The notes: a model not told the origin generated them from the sequence alone. Shown: positions 36,534-45,625, counted from the first letter of the stretch. The stretch is DNA of 64,000 nt from Scleromatobacter humisilvae (GCF_023231945.1 NZ_JAJLJH010000001.1:1488001-1552000); one strand, 5' to 3'. A program made the numbers and translations.

Positions 36534-36686
36534 GATCGGCGCGGGTTCGCGCGGAATCAGCCCAGTCGAGCCACTGATCGTCGCACGCAATGCGCCGCCG
36601 CAGGCGACTTCGAGATGTAAATCCGGCCCCCGCGGCGACGATTTCACAAAGGTCCAACAGCGCCTTTGTCCCATGCCAACTCCCGC

Positions 36687-36714
36687 TTGCCGCCGCGGGC
36701 CGCTGCGGTATAGT
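36687..36714 (+). promoter_or_regulatory. sigma-70 promoter implying a leaderless smg message
   Basis: TTGCCG (36687-36692), a 16-base spacer and TATAGT (36709-36714) form the best-looking promoter in the window. The -10 box ends six bases before the smg ATG, so transcription should start at or next to the A of that ATG. No Shine-Dalgarno sequence is present. Confidence 0.55.
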
Positions 36715-36720
36715 CAGTTC

Positions 36721-37173
36721 ATGTTTGACGTCCTTGTCTACCTGTACGAGAACTACTGGCGACCGGACGCCTGTCCGGATCACGACCAGTTGTCGCGCAA
36801 GCTGACCGCCGTCGGCTTCGAGACGGACGAAATCCAGGAAGCGCTGCACTGGCTGGACGGCTTGGCCGACACGTCGCAGGGCTACACCGGCGTGCAATCG
36901 GACGATGCCATCCGCTTGTATTCGGATCGCGAGATCGAATCGCTGGGCGAGACCTCCGTCGGCTTCGTCACCTTCCTCGAATCGGCCGGCGTGCTGCCGC
37001 CGCCGATGCGCGAGATGGTGATCGACCGCGCGATGGCCGCCGGCGGCAATCCGCTCGACCTCGACGACATGAAGATCATCATCCTGATGGTGTTCTGGAG
37101 CCTGGGCGAGGAGCCTGACGCGCTGATCCTCGACGAGCTGTTCGTCGCGCCCGAAGAGCGCCTGATCCACTGA
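36721..37173 (+). CDS. smg: Smg family protein (DUF494)
   Basis: The 150-residue protein matches the Smg/DUF494 family, found next to dprA in many proteobacteria and of unknown function. It begins MFDVLVYLYENYW, contains CPDHDQLSRKLTAVGFETDEI and ends with MVFWSLGEEPDALILDELF, all conserved in the family. Length is normal. The start lies at the expected transcription start of a good promoter with no ribosome-binding site, suggesting leaderless translation. In relatives a topoisomerase gene often follows; here a terminator and a convergent DUF1631 gene do. Confidence 0.9.
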   Translation: MFDVLVYLYENYWRPDACPDHDQLSRKLTAVGFETDEIQEALHWLDGLADTSQGYTGVQSDDAIRLYSDREIESLGETSVGFVTFLESAGVLPPPMREMVIDRAMAAGGNPLDLDDMKIIILMVFWSLGEEPDALILDELFVAPEERLIH

Positions 37174-37199
37174 CCCTGGCGCGCAGCGCGTCATGAAGC

Positions 37200-37222
37200 A
37201 CGGCTCCCGCGGGAGCCGTTTT
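37200..37222 (+). terminator. Rho-independent terminator after smg
   Basis: ACGGCTCCCGCGGGAGCCGT is a perfect 20-base palindrome (9-base-pair stem) followed by TTTT, 26 bases after the smg stop. It separates smg from the convergent DUF1631 gene. Confidence 0.85.
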
Positions 37223-37233
37223 CGTTGGGGTGC

Positions 37234-40113
37234 CTACTTCAGGCGATCCGGATCCGCGTTGATCTTCTCGATCGCACTGCGCGTGGCCGCGATGGTCAGC
37301 GATTCGTCCTGCGCGGCGACCAGCAACTGCGCCTGCAAGAACGCGGCGAGGCGGCGGCGCTGGAACAGCACGCAGCGGCCGCTGGACGAGACGAACAGCG
37401 ACAGCTGCTTGCGCATGCCCTGCCAGGCCAGCTGGACGGCTTCCTGGCGATCGCGGTAGTCCAGCATGTACCAGGCGCCGACCATCATCTCGTCGGCGGC
37501 GGCGAGCGCGCCGGCCGAAGGCGTCGACCCGCCCTCGGCGACGATCTCGAGCTCGTCCGACTCGTGGCCGGACAGGTCCAGCGCGAACGAATCGTCGATC
37601 TCGAAGTCGGCGTCCGGCAGGATCTCGTCCAGCGCCTCGAGGCGCTGCTTGAGGCGTCCGAACTGGTCGGGGTCGATGGTGGACGTGCGCGCCGCGAAGG
37701 CGGCGGTCAGCGCGACGTTGAGCGAGCGCAGCGAGGTCTCCTGGCGCTCCGGCGGCAGGCCACCGGCGAGCATGCCCTGGCGCAGCGCCGCCAGCAGCGG
37801 GCCGAGGCGGCGGATGACGTCGGCGCGCTCCTCGCGCGTGGTCTTGGCGCTGGCGATCCACACCAGTTCCAGCGCGGCCTCGCGCACGACGCGCGTCTCG
37901 TCGCTCTGCAGGCCGTGGCGCATGGCGGTGGTGGCGAGGATGTCGGCCCAGACCTGGAACAGGAACTCGCGCACGCCGTCCTGCACCGGCACGCCGTCGA
38001 GCAGCTTGCGCAGCTCGATCGTGTACTGGATGGCCAGCGTCTCGCGCTGCTCCACCTGGCTGGCGAGCGACACGCCCTTCTTCGTGACCTCGTTCTGGTC
38101 GCGGAAGAACTTCTCCAGGAAACGCTCGAACTCGACCAGCACCGTCTGGAACACCTTGCGGCCGGTCTCGGGGAAGGCCTCGACGACCTGCACCACGCGC
38201 GCCACTTCAGCCTCGAGCTCGGGGCCGGCGCTTTGCGGCGCGGCGTCGAAGCCCATCACGGAGGCGCCCATGCGGTCGATCAGGCGGCGCGCCGGATGCT
38301 GCGCCGACGAGAAGAAGTCGGGCTCGGCCATCGCCACGCGCAGCGTCGGCATCTGCAGGCGCGCGAACCAGACGCGCACTGCGCTCGGGATGCGATCCTC
38401 GGTCAGGATGCTCGCGAAAAGCAGCGCGACGACCTCGATCGTGGCGCGCTCCTCCTGCGTGTTGGCCGTGCTCTTGATTTCCTGCTTCTGCTGGCGCAGC
38501 ACCTCGATCATCTCGGTGGGCGCGAGGACGCTGCCTTCGTTGCGCCGCGCCTCGACCTGCTGGACGAACACCTGCTGCGCCTGCGCGATCGCGCCCGTGA
38601 TCTCGGCCGACGGCATCGAGAAGCGCTGCGTGTTCATGAAGCCCTGGACGTGGCGCTCCATCGTCCGGCCGAAGCGCCTCAGCGTCGCGTCGACCTGCAC
38701 CTGCTGCGGCGACACGAACGGGCCGCCACCGCCGCCGGCGGGCGCCTTGACGTTGCCGGTGACGCTCACGCCCACATTCGGCGCGCCAGGCCCGCCCGCG
38801 CCGCCCGGGGCCGCGCCCGCCGCGCCGCCCATCGGCTGCAACGTGGCGTTGCGCATGAAATCGGCCGTGCCGCCGCCGCCGGGTGCGCCCTGGCCGCCGC
38901 CAGCGGCGCCGCCATTGCCGCCCTGGCCATTGCCACCGGAATACCCAACCGCGCCGCCGGCGCCGCCACCGTTGCCGCCGGCCTGGCCGGGCGCACCGTA
39001 GCCGCCGCCGTTGCCTTGGCCGGGGGCGCTACCGCCACCGCCACCGCCACCGCCCTGGCCGCCGCCGGGGCCGACGTAGCCGCTGCCCTGGCCGCCATGA
39101 CCCCCTGGGCCGCCGTAGCCGCCCTGGCCGCCGCCTTGGCCGCCGTAGCCGCCTTGCCCGCCGCCGCCGTGCCCGCCGTAGCCGGCCTGCCCGCCACCTT
39201 GCCCGCCGCCTTGACCACCTTGGCCGCCGTAGCCGCCGCCTTGTCCACCGCCGTAGCCGCCTTGTCCGCCGCCATGACCGCCCTGACTGCCGCCGTAGCC
39301 CGCGCCCTGGCCACCGTAGGCCCCCGGGCCGCCGTAGCTCGTCGGGGCGAACTGCGTGCCGCCGCCGCCCGTGGTGATGCCGCCGCCGCTGCTGGTGTTG
39401 CGGAAGTCCTCCATCGGCATCTGGCGCGAGGCGACAACCGGCGCGCGGTCGACGCTGCGGCGAATCAGCGTGCGCAGGTTGACGTCGGGCAGCACGCCCT
39501 TCTCGATCAGGAAGCGGTTCGCCTCGTGGTACGCCTCGGTCGCGAGGGCCGAGATCTCCAGCTTCATCGTGTTCTCGACGTCCGCCCAGGCGCCGGGCCC
39601 GAAATCGCTGTCGATGAACGAGCGCACGATGACCTTGGCAAGCTGCTGCGGCCGGAACAGGTCGTGGTCGGAGAGCTCATCCAGGCTCTCGAGCGCGGCG
39701 ACGCGCGTCTTCAGGTCGTTCAGCTCCCAGACGGCCACGTCGACGATCGCCTGCGACAGGCGGGAGATGAAGATCTCCTTCTGCACCGTCTCGTCGTCGA
39801 CCAGCATCAGCTTCTGCGTCTGGCCCGTCATCGACGCAACGAGCGAGCCCGTCGTGGTGTTGGGGATGTCGCCCGCGGCGGCGTCGCGCAGCATCTCGTT
39901 CTGGCGCTCGATCCACTCCTCGCCGTGCGTCATCAGCGACTGCAGCGTGTCGCGACGCTGCTGGGCCACGGAGCGCTCGGCGGGCTTGTCGAGCGCCACG
40001 CGGGCGGCCTCCAGCACGGCGGCCAGCAGGCGCGCGCCGGCCTCGGCGAGCTGCTCGGCGAACATGGTCCGAGCCCTGCGTGCGATATCTGGCGACGATT
40101 TGGCCTCGACCAT
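37234..40113 (-). CDS. DUF1631-family protein with giant Gly/Gln/Tyr-rich linker
   Basis: The 959-residue protein belongs to the DUF1631 family, large helical cytosolic proteins of unknown function. The helical N-terminal part (1-240) has QRRDTLQSLMTHGEEWIERQ and LNDLKTRVAALESLDELSDHDLFRP. Residues about 243-465 are almost pure Gly with Gln, Tyr, Ala and Pro (repeats of GGQGGYGG), an extreme low-complexity tract. The helical C-terminal part (466-959) includes VQVDATLRRFGRTMERHVQGFM and ends in a conserved-looking block with WYMLDYRDRQEAVQLAW. It follows secF by 40 bases. Start alternatives at residue 17 exist; I keep the ATG at 40113. Confidence 0.8.
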   Translation of the reverse strand: MVEAKSSPDIARRARTMFAEQLAEAGARLLAAVLEAARVALDKPAERSVAQQRRDTLQSLMTHGEEWIERQNEMLRDAAAGDIPNTTTGSLVASMTGQTQKLMLVDDETVQKEIFISRLSQAIVDVAVWELNDLKTRVAALESLDELSDHDLFRPQQLAKVIVRSFIDSDFGPGAWADVENTMKLEISALATEAYHEANRFLIEKGVLPDVNLRTLIRRSVDRAPVVASRQMPMEDFRNTSSGGGITTGGGGTQFAPTSYGGPGAYGGQGAGYGGSQGGHGGGQGGYGGGQGGGYGGQGGQGGGQGGGQAGYGGHGGGGQGGYGGQGGGQGGYGGPGGHGGQGSGYVGPGGGQGGGGGGGGSAPGQGNGGGYGAPGQAGGNGGGAGGAVGYSGGNGQGGNGGAAGGGQGAPGGGGTADFMRNATLQPMGGAAGAAPGGAGGPGAPNVGVSVTGNVKAPAGGGGGPFVSPQQVQVDATLRRFGRTMERHVQGFMNTQRFSMPSAEITGAIAQAQQVFVQQVEARRNEGSVLAPTEMIEVLRQQKQEIKSTANTQEERATIEVVALLFASILTEDRIPSAVRVWFARLQMPTLRVAMAEPDFFSSAQHPARRLIDRMGASVMGFDAAPQSAGPELEAEVARVVQVVEAFPETGRKVFQTVLVEFERFLEKFFRDQNEVTKKGVSLASQVEQRETLAIQYTIELRKLLDGVPVQDGVREFLFQVWADILATTAMRHGLQSDETRVVREAALELVWIASAKTTREERADVIRRLGPLLAALRQGMLAGGLPPERQETSLRSLNVALTAAFAARTSTIDPDQFGRLKQRLEALDEILPDADFEIDDSFALDLSGHESDELEIVAEGGSTPSAGALAAADEMMVGAWYMLDYRDRQEAVQLAWQGMRKQLSLFVSSSGRCVLFQRRRLAAFLQAQLLVAAQDESLTIAATRSAIEKINADPDRLK
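38719..39387 (-). repeat. degenerate Gly-rich coding repeat inside the DUF1631 gene
   Basis: About 670 bases of imperfect 9- to 24-base repeats built from GCC and GCCGCC units with interspersed TAG and TTG (GGQGGYGG-type codons on the minus strand). Such tracts tend to change length by slippage, so copy number may vary between strains. It also gives rise to long spurious plus-strand frames rich in Pro and Ala. Confidence 0.8.
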
Positions 40114-40153
40114 CCGGTGGCTTCGCTTCCCTGGGGCTGTCTATTGACGCAAT

Positions 40154-41191
40154 CTACACCACGGCGCCCGCGTTCGGGTCGTTCGGGTCGATCTCGCTCT
40201 TTCCGGACGTGTGCACGAGGTCCTCGCGCTTGACGCCCAGCCACATCGCGATCGCCGCCGCGACGAACACCGACGAGTAGATGCCGAAGCAGATGCCGAT
40301 GGTCAGCGCCATCGCGAAATAGTGCAGCGTCGGGCCGCCGAAGATCAGCATCGACAGCACCATCATCTGCGTGCAGAAGTGGGTGATGATCGTGCGGCTG
40401 ATGGTGCTCGTGATCGCGTGGTCGATCACCTGCATCGTCGTCAGCTTGCGGAAGCGCCGGAACGTCTCGCGGATCCGGTCGAAGATGACGACCGACTCGT
40501 TGACGGAGTAGCCCAGCACCGCGAGCACGCCGGCCAGCACCGACAGTCCGAACTCCCACTGGAAGAACGCGAAGAAGCCCAGGATGATGACGACGTCGTG
40601 CAGGTTGGCGACGATGGCCGCGATCGAGAACTTCCACTCGAAGCGGAACGCCAAGTACAGCATGATGCCGACGACCACGCTGATCATCGCGTAGGCGCCG
40701 TCGCGCTTGAGCTCGTCGCCCACCGACGGGCCCACCAGCTCGCTGCGCTTGAGCAGCACCGGCTCGGCCTTGGCGTCGTTGACGCAGGACGGCCGCGTCA
40801 CGACCTCGCCCTTGGACGTGGTCTCGGTCTTGGTGCCGACCGTGCCCGACTCCGCCTTGCACAGCGCCTCGAACACGTGGCTGGGCACCTGCTTCTGGTC
40901 GATGCCGGCCTTGGTCGGCACGCGGATGATCACGTCGTGCGAGGTGCCGTAGTTCTGCACCTGCACGTCGCCGTAGCCCAGATGGCTGACGACACCGCGC
41001 AGGCGTTCGAGGTCGGCCGTCTGCACGTAGGTGGCCTCGACGGCGGTGCCGCCGGTGAACTCGATCGAGAAGTTCAGGCCGCGCGTGACGAGGAAGAACA
41101 CGGCCGCCACGAAGGTCAGCGCCGAGATGATGTTGAACACCAGCGCGTGCCGCATGAACGGGATGTCGCGCCGGATACGGAAGAATTCCAT
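40154..41191 (-). CDS. secF: protein translocase subunit SecF
   Basis: The 345-residue inner-membrane protein works with SecD to drive late steps of export through SecYEG using the proton gradient. An N-terminal membrane helix is followed by the periplasmic segment (LNFSIEFTGGTAVEATYVQ) and five more helices with the SecF signatures FRFEWKFSIAAIVANLHDVVIILGFFA and GYSVNESVVIFDRIRE. It is 22 residues longer than the E. coli protein, in the periplasmic loop and C-terminus. AAGGAA precedes the start; 27 bases separate it from secD. Confidence 0.95.
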   Translation of the reverse strand: MEFFRIRRDIPFMRHALVFNIISALTFVAAVFFLVTRGLNFSIEFTGGTAVEATYVQTADLERLRGVVSHLGYGDVQVQNYGTSHDVIIRVPTKAGIDQKQVPSHVFEALCKAESGTVGTKTETTSKGEVVTRPSCVNDAKAEPVLLKRSELVGPSVGDELKRDGAYAMISVVVGIMLYLAFRFEWKFSIAAIVANLHDVVIILGFFAFFQWEFGLSVLAGVLAVLGYSVNESVVIFDRIRETFRRFRKLTTMQVIDHAITSTISRTIITHFCTQMMVLSMLIFGGPTLHYFAMALTIGICFGIYSSVFVAAAIAMWLGVKREDLVHTSGKSEIDPNDPNAGAVV

Positions 41192-41218
41192 GTCAGTTTC
41201 CTTGAGGTTCCGGGCGGA

Positions 41219-43180
41219 TCAGCGGGCCGCGCCGCGCTGCTTCGTCGTGGCGGCCGGGGCCGTGCCACCGTCCTCGACGACCAGGTCGTCCGGCTGCGGC
41301 ACCTGGTCGCCCGGCACCTTCGCGCCGCCCTTCCAGACCTGGCCGATCAGCACCGACTTCAGCTTCTTCTGGCGGCCGTACCAGAGGTTGACCAGGCCGC
41401 GCGAGAAGAACACCGCCGAGAACATCGACGTCAGGATGCCCAGGCAGTGCACGATCGCGAAGCTGCGCACCGCGCCCGAGCCGAAGCCGAACAGCGACAG
41501 GCCGGCGATCAGCGTCGTGATGTTGGAGTCGAGGATGGTGGCCCACGCGCGCTCGTAGCCGGCGGAGATCGCCGTCTGCGGCGCGCTGCCTGCGCGCAGT
41601 TCCTCGCGGATGCGCTCGTTGACCAGCACGTTGGCGTCGATGGCCATGCCCAGCGTCAGCGCGATGGCGGCGATGCCCGGCAGGGTCAGCGTGGTCTGGA
41701 TCAGCGACAGCACCGCCACCAGCATCAGCAGGTTCACGCCCAGCGACAGCGTGGAGATCACCCCGAACAGCAGGTAGTACGCGCACATGAACACGAGGAT
41801 GGCGGCGAAGCCCCACATCACGCTGTCCAGGCCCTTGGCGATGTTGTCGGCGCCCAGGCTCGGGCCGATGGCCGTCTCCTCGATGAACTCCATCGGCGCG
41901 GCCAGCGCGCCCGAGCGCAGCAGCAGCGCGAGGTCGTTGGCCTCGGAGATGCTGTGCATGCCGGTGATCTCGAAGCGCTTGTCGAGCTGGCTCTGGATCG
42001 TCGGCGCCGTGATGACCTGGCCCTTGCCCTTCTCGAACAGCACGATCGCCATGCGCTTGCCGATGTTGTCGCCCGAGACGGTGTGGATGATGCTCGCGCC
42101 CTTGGAGTTCATCGTCAGCGTCACGACCGCGCCGGCGCGGTTCTGGTCCTGGCCGGGCTGGGCGTCGGACAGGTCGTCGCCGCTGACGACCACGTCGCTC
42201 TTGACGATGATGTCGCCGCCGTCGCGGTACGGATATTTCGAGTCGCCGAACGGCACCGGGCCGGTGCCGGCCGTCGCGGCGCTCGCCTCGGCGCTCTCGT
42301 CGAGCATGTGCACTTCCAGCGTCGCCGTGCGGCCGATCAGGTCGCGCGCCTTGGCGGTGTCCTGGATGCCGGGCAGCTCGACGACGATGCGGTCGGCGCC
42401 CTGCTTCTGGATCACCGGCTCGGAGGTGCCGAGGCCCGCGACGCGGTTGGCCAGCGTCGTCATGTTCTGCTGGATCGCCTCGTCCTGCGCCTTCAGCAGG
42501 GCCGCGGGCTTGAGCGAGCCCGTGATCTTGACGTCCTCGCCTTCGGGCACCGAGTTCCACTGCACGTCGGGGAATGTGTCGGTCAGCAGGTTGAGGCCTT
42601 GCGCGGCCGCGGCCTGGTCGTGGAACGTGGCCGTGACCGTGTTGCCGTCGCGCGTGACGGCCGGGTGCAGCGACTTCTCGCGCATCAGCGTGCGCGTGTC
42701 GGAGTACAGCGTCGCGATCTTCTTGTCGAGGGCCGCCTTCAGGTCGACCTGCAGCAGGAAGTGCACGCCGCCGCGCAGGTCCAGGCCCAGGTACATCGGC
42801 TTGGCGTTGAGCGACGTCAGCCAGCGCGGCGCGCGCGCCACCAGGTTCAGCGAGACCGCGTACGGCGCCGCGTCGGGATCGGCGTTGGCGCCGTTGAGGC
42901 CGACGGCCAGCACGTCGCGGGCGTGGATCTGGGTGTCGGTGTCGGCGAAGCGCGCGTGCACCGACGTGCCTTCGTAGGCCACGTAATCCGCCTTGATCTT
43001 CGCGGCGGTCAGCAACTGCTCGACCTGCGTGACGGTGTCGGGACCGATCTTCGTCGTCAGCTTGGCCGCGGAGATCTGCACCGCCGGCGCCTCGCCGTAC
43101 AGGTTGGGCACCGTGTACAGCAGGCCCGCCAGCACGGCGACGACCATCAGTACGAATTTCCAGACAGGATAGCGATTCAT
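41219..43180 (-). CDS. secD: protein translocase subunit SecD
   Basis: The 653-residue protein is SecD. It starts with a membrane helix (YPVWKFVLMVVAVLAGLLYTVPNLYGE). The large periplasmic region includes LGLDLRGGVHFLLQVDL, VELPGIQDTAKARDLIGRTATLEV and the P1 head, and six C-terminal helices carry GIAAIALTLGMAIDANVLVNERIREELR. GAGGAA precedes the ATG. It lies between yajC and secF in the standard order. Confidence 0.96.
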   Translation of the reverse strand: MNRYPVWKFVLMVVAVLAGLLYTVPNLYGEAPAVQISAAKLTTKIGPDTVTQVEQLLTAAKIKADYVAYEGTSVHARFADTDTQIHARDVLAVGLNGANADPDAAPYAVSLNLVARAPRWLTSLNAKPMYLGLDLRGGVHFLLQVDLKAALDKKIATLYSDTRTLMREKSLHPAVTRDGNTVTATFHDQAAAAQGLNLLTDTFPDVQWNSVPEGEDVKITGSLKPAALLKAQDEAIQQNMTTLANRVAGLGTSEPVIQKQGADRIVVELPGIQDTAKARDLIGRTATLEVHMLDESAEASAATAGTGPVPFGDSKYPYRDGGDIIVKSDVVVSGDDLSDAQPGQDQNRAGAVVTLTMNSKGASIIHTVSGDNIGKRMAIVLFEKGKGQVITAPTIQSQLDKRFEITGMHSISEANDLALLLRSGALAAPMEFIEETAIGPSLGADNIAKGLDSVMWGFAAILVFMCAYYLLFGVISTLSLGVNLLMLVAVLSLIQTTLTLPGIAAIALTLGMAIDANVLVNERIREELRAGSAPQTAISAGYERAWATILDSNITTLIAGLSLFGFGSGAVRSFAIVHCLGILTSMFSAVFFSRGLVNLWYGRQKKLKSVLIGQVWKGGAKVPGDQVPQPDDLVVEDGGTAPAATTKQRGAAR

Positions 43181-43274
43181 GGGTGATTCCTCGAAGGCGT
43201 CGCCGGCCCGGTGCGGGCACGCGGGCGACGGCGTCGGCGGCTGCGCCAGGCGCGCGCTCGGCCGACGGCGCTGC

Positions 43275-43598
43275 TTACTTCATCGTGCCCTTGGGCAGGA
43301 TCTGGACGATGGCGCTGCGCTGGACCTGCAGCTCGACGTTGCCGCCGGTCTCGATGTGCACGTACGACTCGCCGAGCTTGGAGATGCGGCCGATGACGCC
43401 GCCGGTGGTCACCACTTCGTCGCCCTTGGCGATGCTGGCGATCAGCTCCTTCTGCTCCTTGGCGCGCTTCATCTGCGGGCGGATCGCCACGAACCAGAAG
43501 ATCGCGATCATCGGGATGAAGAAGAGGAACTGGCCGATGCCGCCGTCGGCGGAAGCGGGCGCCGCGGACTGGGCGTAGGCGGAAGAGATCAGGAACAC
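43275..43598 (-). CDS. yajC: preprotein translocase subunit YajC
   Basis: The 107-residue membrane protein associates with SecDF. I choose the GTG at 43598, which gives MFLISSAYAQSAAPAS, the usual short N-terminus of betaproteobacterial YajC, with AGGA nine bases before it. The single membrane helix (FLFFIPMIAIFWFVAI) is followed by RPQMKRAKEQKELIASIAKGDEVVTTGGVIGRI, highly typical. The tgt and queA genes that commonly precede yajC are absent; a GGDEF gene lies upstream across a 200-base gap that contains a TAAAAT box (43736-43741, minus strand). Confidence 0.93.
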   Translation of the reverse strand: MFLISSAYAQSAAPASADGGIGQFLFFIPMIAIFWFVAIRPQMKRAKEQKELIASIAKGDEVVTTGGVIGRISKLGESYVHIETGGNVELQVQRSAIVQILPKGTMK

Positions 43599-43798
43599 GG
43601 CGGAAATCCTCAGGGAAAACGTGGAGAGCGGGCGTCGGCGCCCGGCTAAGAGGCGCCGCACCCCCAGCGAAACGTGCGGTCGAGGTGGAGCCGCTGCCGG
43701 GCGATTCAAGCCCGTCGCGGTTCGACCAACCCATCATTTTAACGGGCGGCGCGTGTCGGCAGTCCGGCAGGTGGGCGCTGGCTTACCCGCAGACGTTC

Positions 43799-44551
43799 CT
43801 AGGCTCTCGAACGGACCTGGTTGCGGCCGCCGCGCTTGCACTCCTGAAGCGCGGCGCCGGCGCGGGCCAGCGCGTCGTCCAGCGACTCGCCGGGCGCACG
43901 GGCGGCCACGCCGATGCTGGCCGTCACGCGCAGGGCGTCGCCCAGGCCGGCCCAGGCGTGGGCCTCGATCGCGGCGCGCAGGCGCTCGGCCACCAGCAGC
44001 GCCCGCGTCGTCGAGACGGGCCCGCCGAGCGCCACGACGAACAGGTCGCCGCCCGCGCGCGCGAGCACGTCCTGCGGGCGCGATTGCGCGCGCAGCACGC
44101 CGGCGACTGCGCGCAGCACGGCGTCGCCGGTCGCGCGCGACCAGGTGTCGTTGACGTGGTGCAGGTGGTCGACGTCGACGGCGATCACCATCAGCGGGCT
44201 GTCGGGGAACTGAAGCGCCAGCGCGGTGCTGGCGGCGTCCAGCCGGGCGCGGTCGGCCAGGCCGGTCAGCGCGTCGCCGTCGGACGTCGACGCCTCGGCG
44301 CCGGCCGCCTCCAGGCGAGCCAGCGCCAGGTCGATGGCCCGCAGTTCGGCAGGCAGCTGCAGCAGCGCCTGGCGTTGCGCGGCGCGATCCGGCAGCGACG
44401 GCAGCGCGGCCAGCCGCGCCGACAACGCCGCGCCGGCGGCGAGCGCCTTGTCGAGCGCGTCGGCCTCGTCGTCGGACGGAGTGGGCACGGGTGGTTCCAA
44501 GATGTTCCGATCGTACGGCCGGCCGCTTGAATCGCGCGGTCGAGCAGCCAT
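43799..44551 (-). CDS. degenerate GGDEF-domain protein
   Basis: The product, 250 residues if it starts at ATG 44551 or 229 from GTG 44488, is a soluble GGDEF-fold protein. A helical N-terminus (30-85) leads into DGDALTGLADRARLD, the metal-site block AVDVDHLHHVND (Asp126 and Asp128), and the signature block. The signature reads GGDLF (167-171) instead of GGDEF, losing the glutamate needed for diguanylate cyclase activity. An RPQD (158-161) sits exactly five residues upstream, as in the RxxD inhibitory c-di-GMP site. It may therefore be a c-di-GMP sensor rather than a cyclase; this is inference. It is divergent from mtfA. Confidence 0.75.
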   Translation of the reverse strand: MAARPRDSSGRPYDRNILEPPVPTPSDDEADALDKALAAGAALSARLAALPSLPDRAAQRQALLQLPAELRAIDLALARLEAAGAEASTSDGDALTGLADRARLDAASTALALQFPDSPLMVIAVDVDHLHHVNDTWSRATGDAVLRAVAGVLRAQSRPQDVLARAGGDLFVVALGGPVSTTRALLVAERLRAAIEAHAWAGLGDALRVTASIGVAARAPGESLDDALARAGAALQECKRGGRNQVRSRA

Positions 44552-44591
44552 ATGGGGTGGATCGCCCTGTGGCGTCCCGGAAAGCAACGCC

Positions 44592-45500
44592 ATGCCGCTC
44601 GCCATCGTCCTCGTCGCCGCCCTGCTGCTGGTGGCCGCCATCGCGGGCGGGCCGCGCTGGCGCGCATGGCGCCGCCAGGCCTGGGCAAGCCGGCCGTTCC
44701 CGGCGGCCTGGCGCCACATCCTGCGGCGCCGGGTCCCGTTGTATCGGCTGCTGCCGGCCGATCTGCAGCAGCAGTTGCGCCGGCGCATCCTCGTCTTCCT
44801 GGCCGAGAAGCCCTTCCTGGGCTGCGCCGGGCTGGAAGTCACCGACGAGATGCGCGTGACGATTGCCGCCCACGCCTGCCTGCTGCGCCTGAACCGCGGC
44901 GGCGCGTTGTTTCCCGAGCTCAAGCAGATCCTCGTCTACCCGGGCGCCTTCCTCGTCGACCGCGTCCACGCATCGCCCGGTGGCGTGCTGCGCGAGGAGC
45001 GGCGCGCGCTGGCCGGCGAATCGTGGCAGCAGGGCCAGGTGATCCTTTCATGGCAGGACGTGCTGGACGGCGCCCGCTTGCCCGACGACGGCCACAACGT
45101 CGTGCTGCACGAGTTCGCGCACCAGCTCGACCAGGAATCGGGCGCCGCCAACGGCGCGCCGCGCCTGGCCTCGCGCGCCGCGCACGCGCGCTGGGCCGAC
45201 GTCATGAGCCGCGAATTCGCGTCGCTGCAGGCGCGCATCCGCGCGCGTGACGCGGCGCGCGCGCGGGCGCAGGCCGAGTGGTCGTGGCTCGGCCCGTCGC
45301 CTGAGGCCCCGCCGCCGCCCGAGCCCGTCGACCTGATCAGCGACTACGGCGCCACCAACGAGGCGGAGTTCTTCGCCGTCGTGACCGAGGTCTTCTTCGA
45401 GCAGGCCGGCGCGCTCGCGCTGCGCCACCCGGCGCTGTTCGCGCTGCTGGCCGACTACTACGCGGTCGACCCGCGCACGTGGCACGCGCCGCTGCATTGA
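44592..45500 (+). CDS. mtfA: MtfA-type M90 zinc metallopeptidase
   Basis: The 302-residue protein matches MtfA (M90), which in E. coli binds the Mlc repressor and has aminopeptidase activity. An N-terminal membrane helix (3-20) is present here. The zinc site is LHEFAHQLD (His173, Glu174, His177), with the third ligand region in DYGATNEAEFFAVVTEVFFEQ. ILSWQDVLDGARLPDDGHNVVLHE is typical. GGAAAG precedes the ATG. It is divergent from the GGDEF gene with 40 bases between starts. A membrane-tethered MtfA differs from the soluble E. coli form. Confidence 0.92.
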   Translation: MPLAIVLVAALLLVAAIAGGPRWRAWRRQAWASRPFPAAWRHILRRRVPLYRLLPADLQQQLRRRILVFLAEKPFLGCAGLEVTDEMRVTIAAHACLLRLNRGGALFPELKQILVYPGAFLVDRVHASPGGVLREERRALAGESWQQGQVILSWQDVLDGARLPDDGHNVVLHEFAHQLDQESGAANGAPRLASRAAHARWADVMSREFASLQARIRARDAARARAQAEWSWLGPSPEAPPPPEPVDLISDYGATNEAEFFAVVTEVFFEQAGALALRHPALFALLADYYAVDPRTWHAPLH

Positions 45501-45625
45501 GCCGTCAAGCCCCGCGGCGTTGGATGCTGCGTTCGAATCGTTTGGATCATCGACGCCCCGTGCGAGACCACACTTCCTCTCACGCCATCAGCGGCATCGC
45601 TGACACAACGACTGGAGAGAAATTC

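Noticed and set aside
37225-40233. A 1002-codon plus-strand frame opposite the DUF1631 gene
   Set aside because: It is an antisense shadow caused by high GC and the Gly-repeat tract; its protein is Arg/Ala/His/Leu-rich with no family pattern, while the minus strand encodes a coherent protein.
40211-43186. A 991-codon plus-strand frame opposite secD and secF
   Set aside because: Composition (Arg, His, Asp, Gln, Val) is that of an antisense shadow, and the minus strand encodes unmistakable SecD and SecF.
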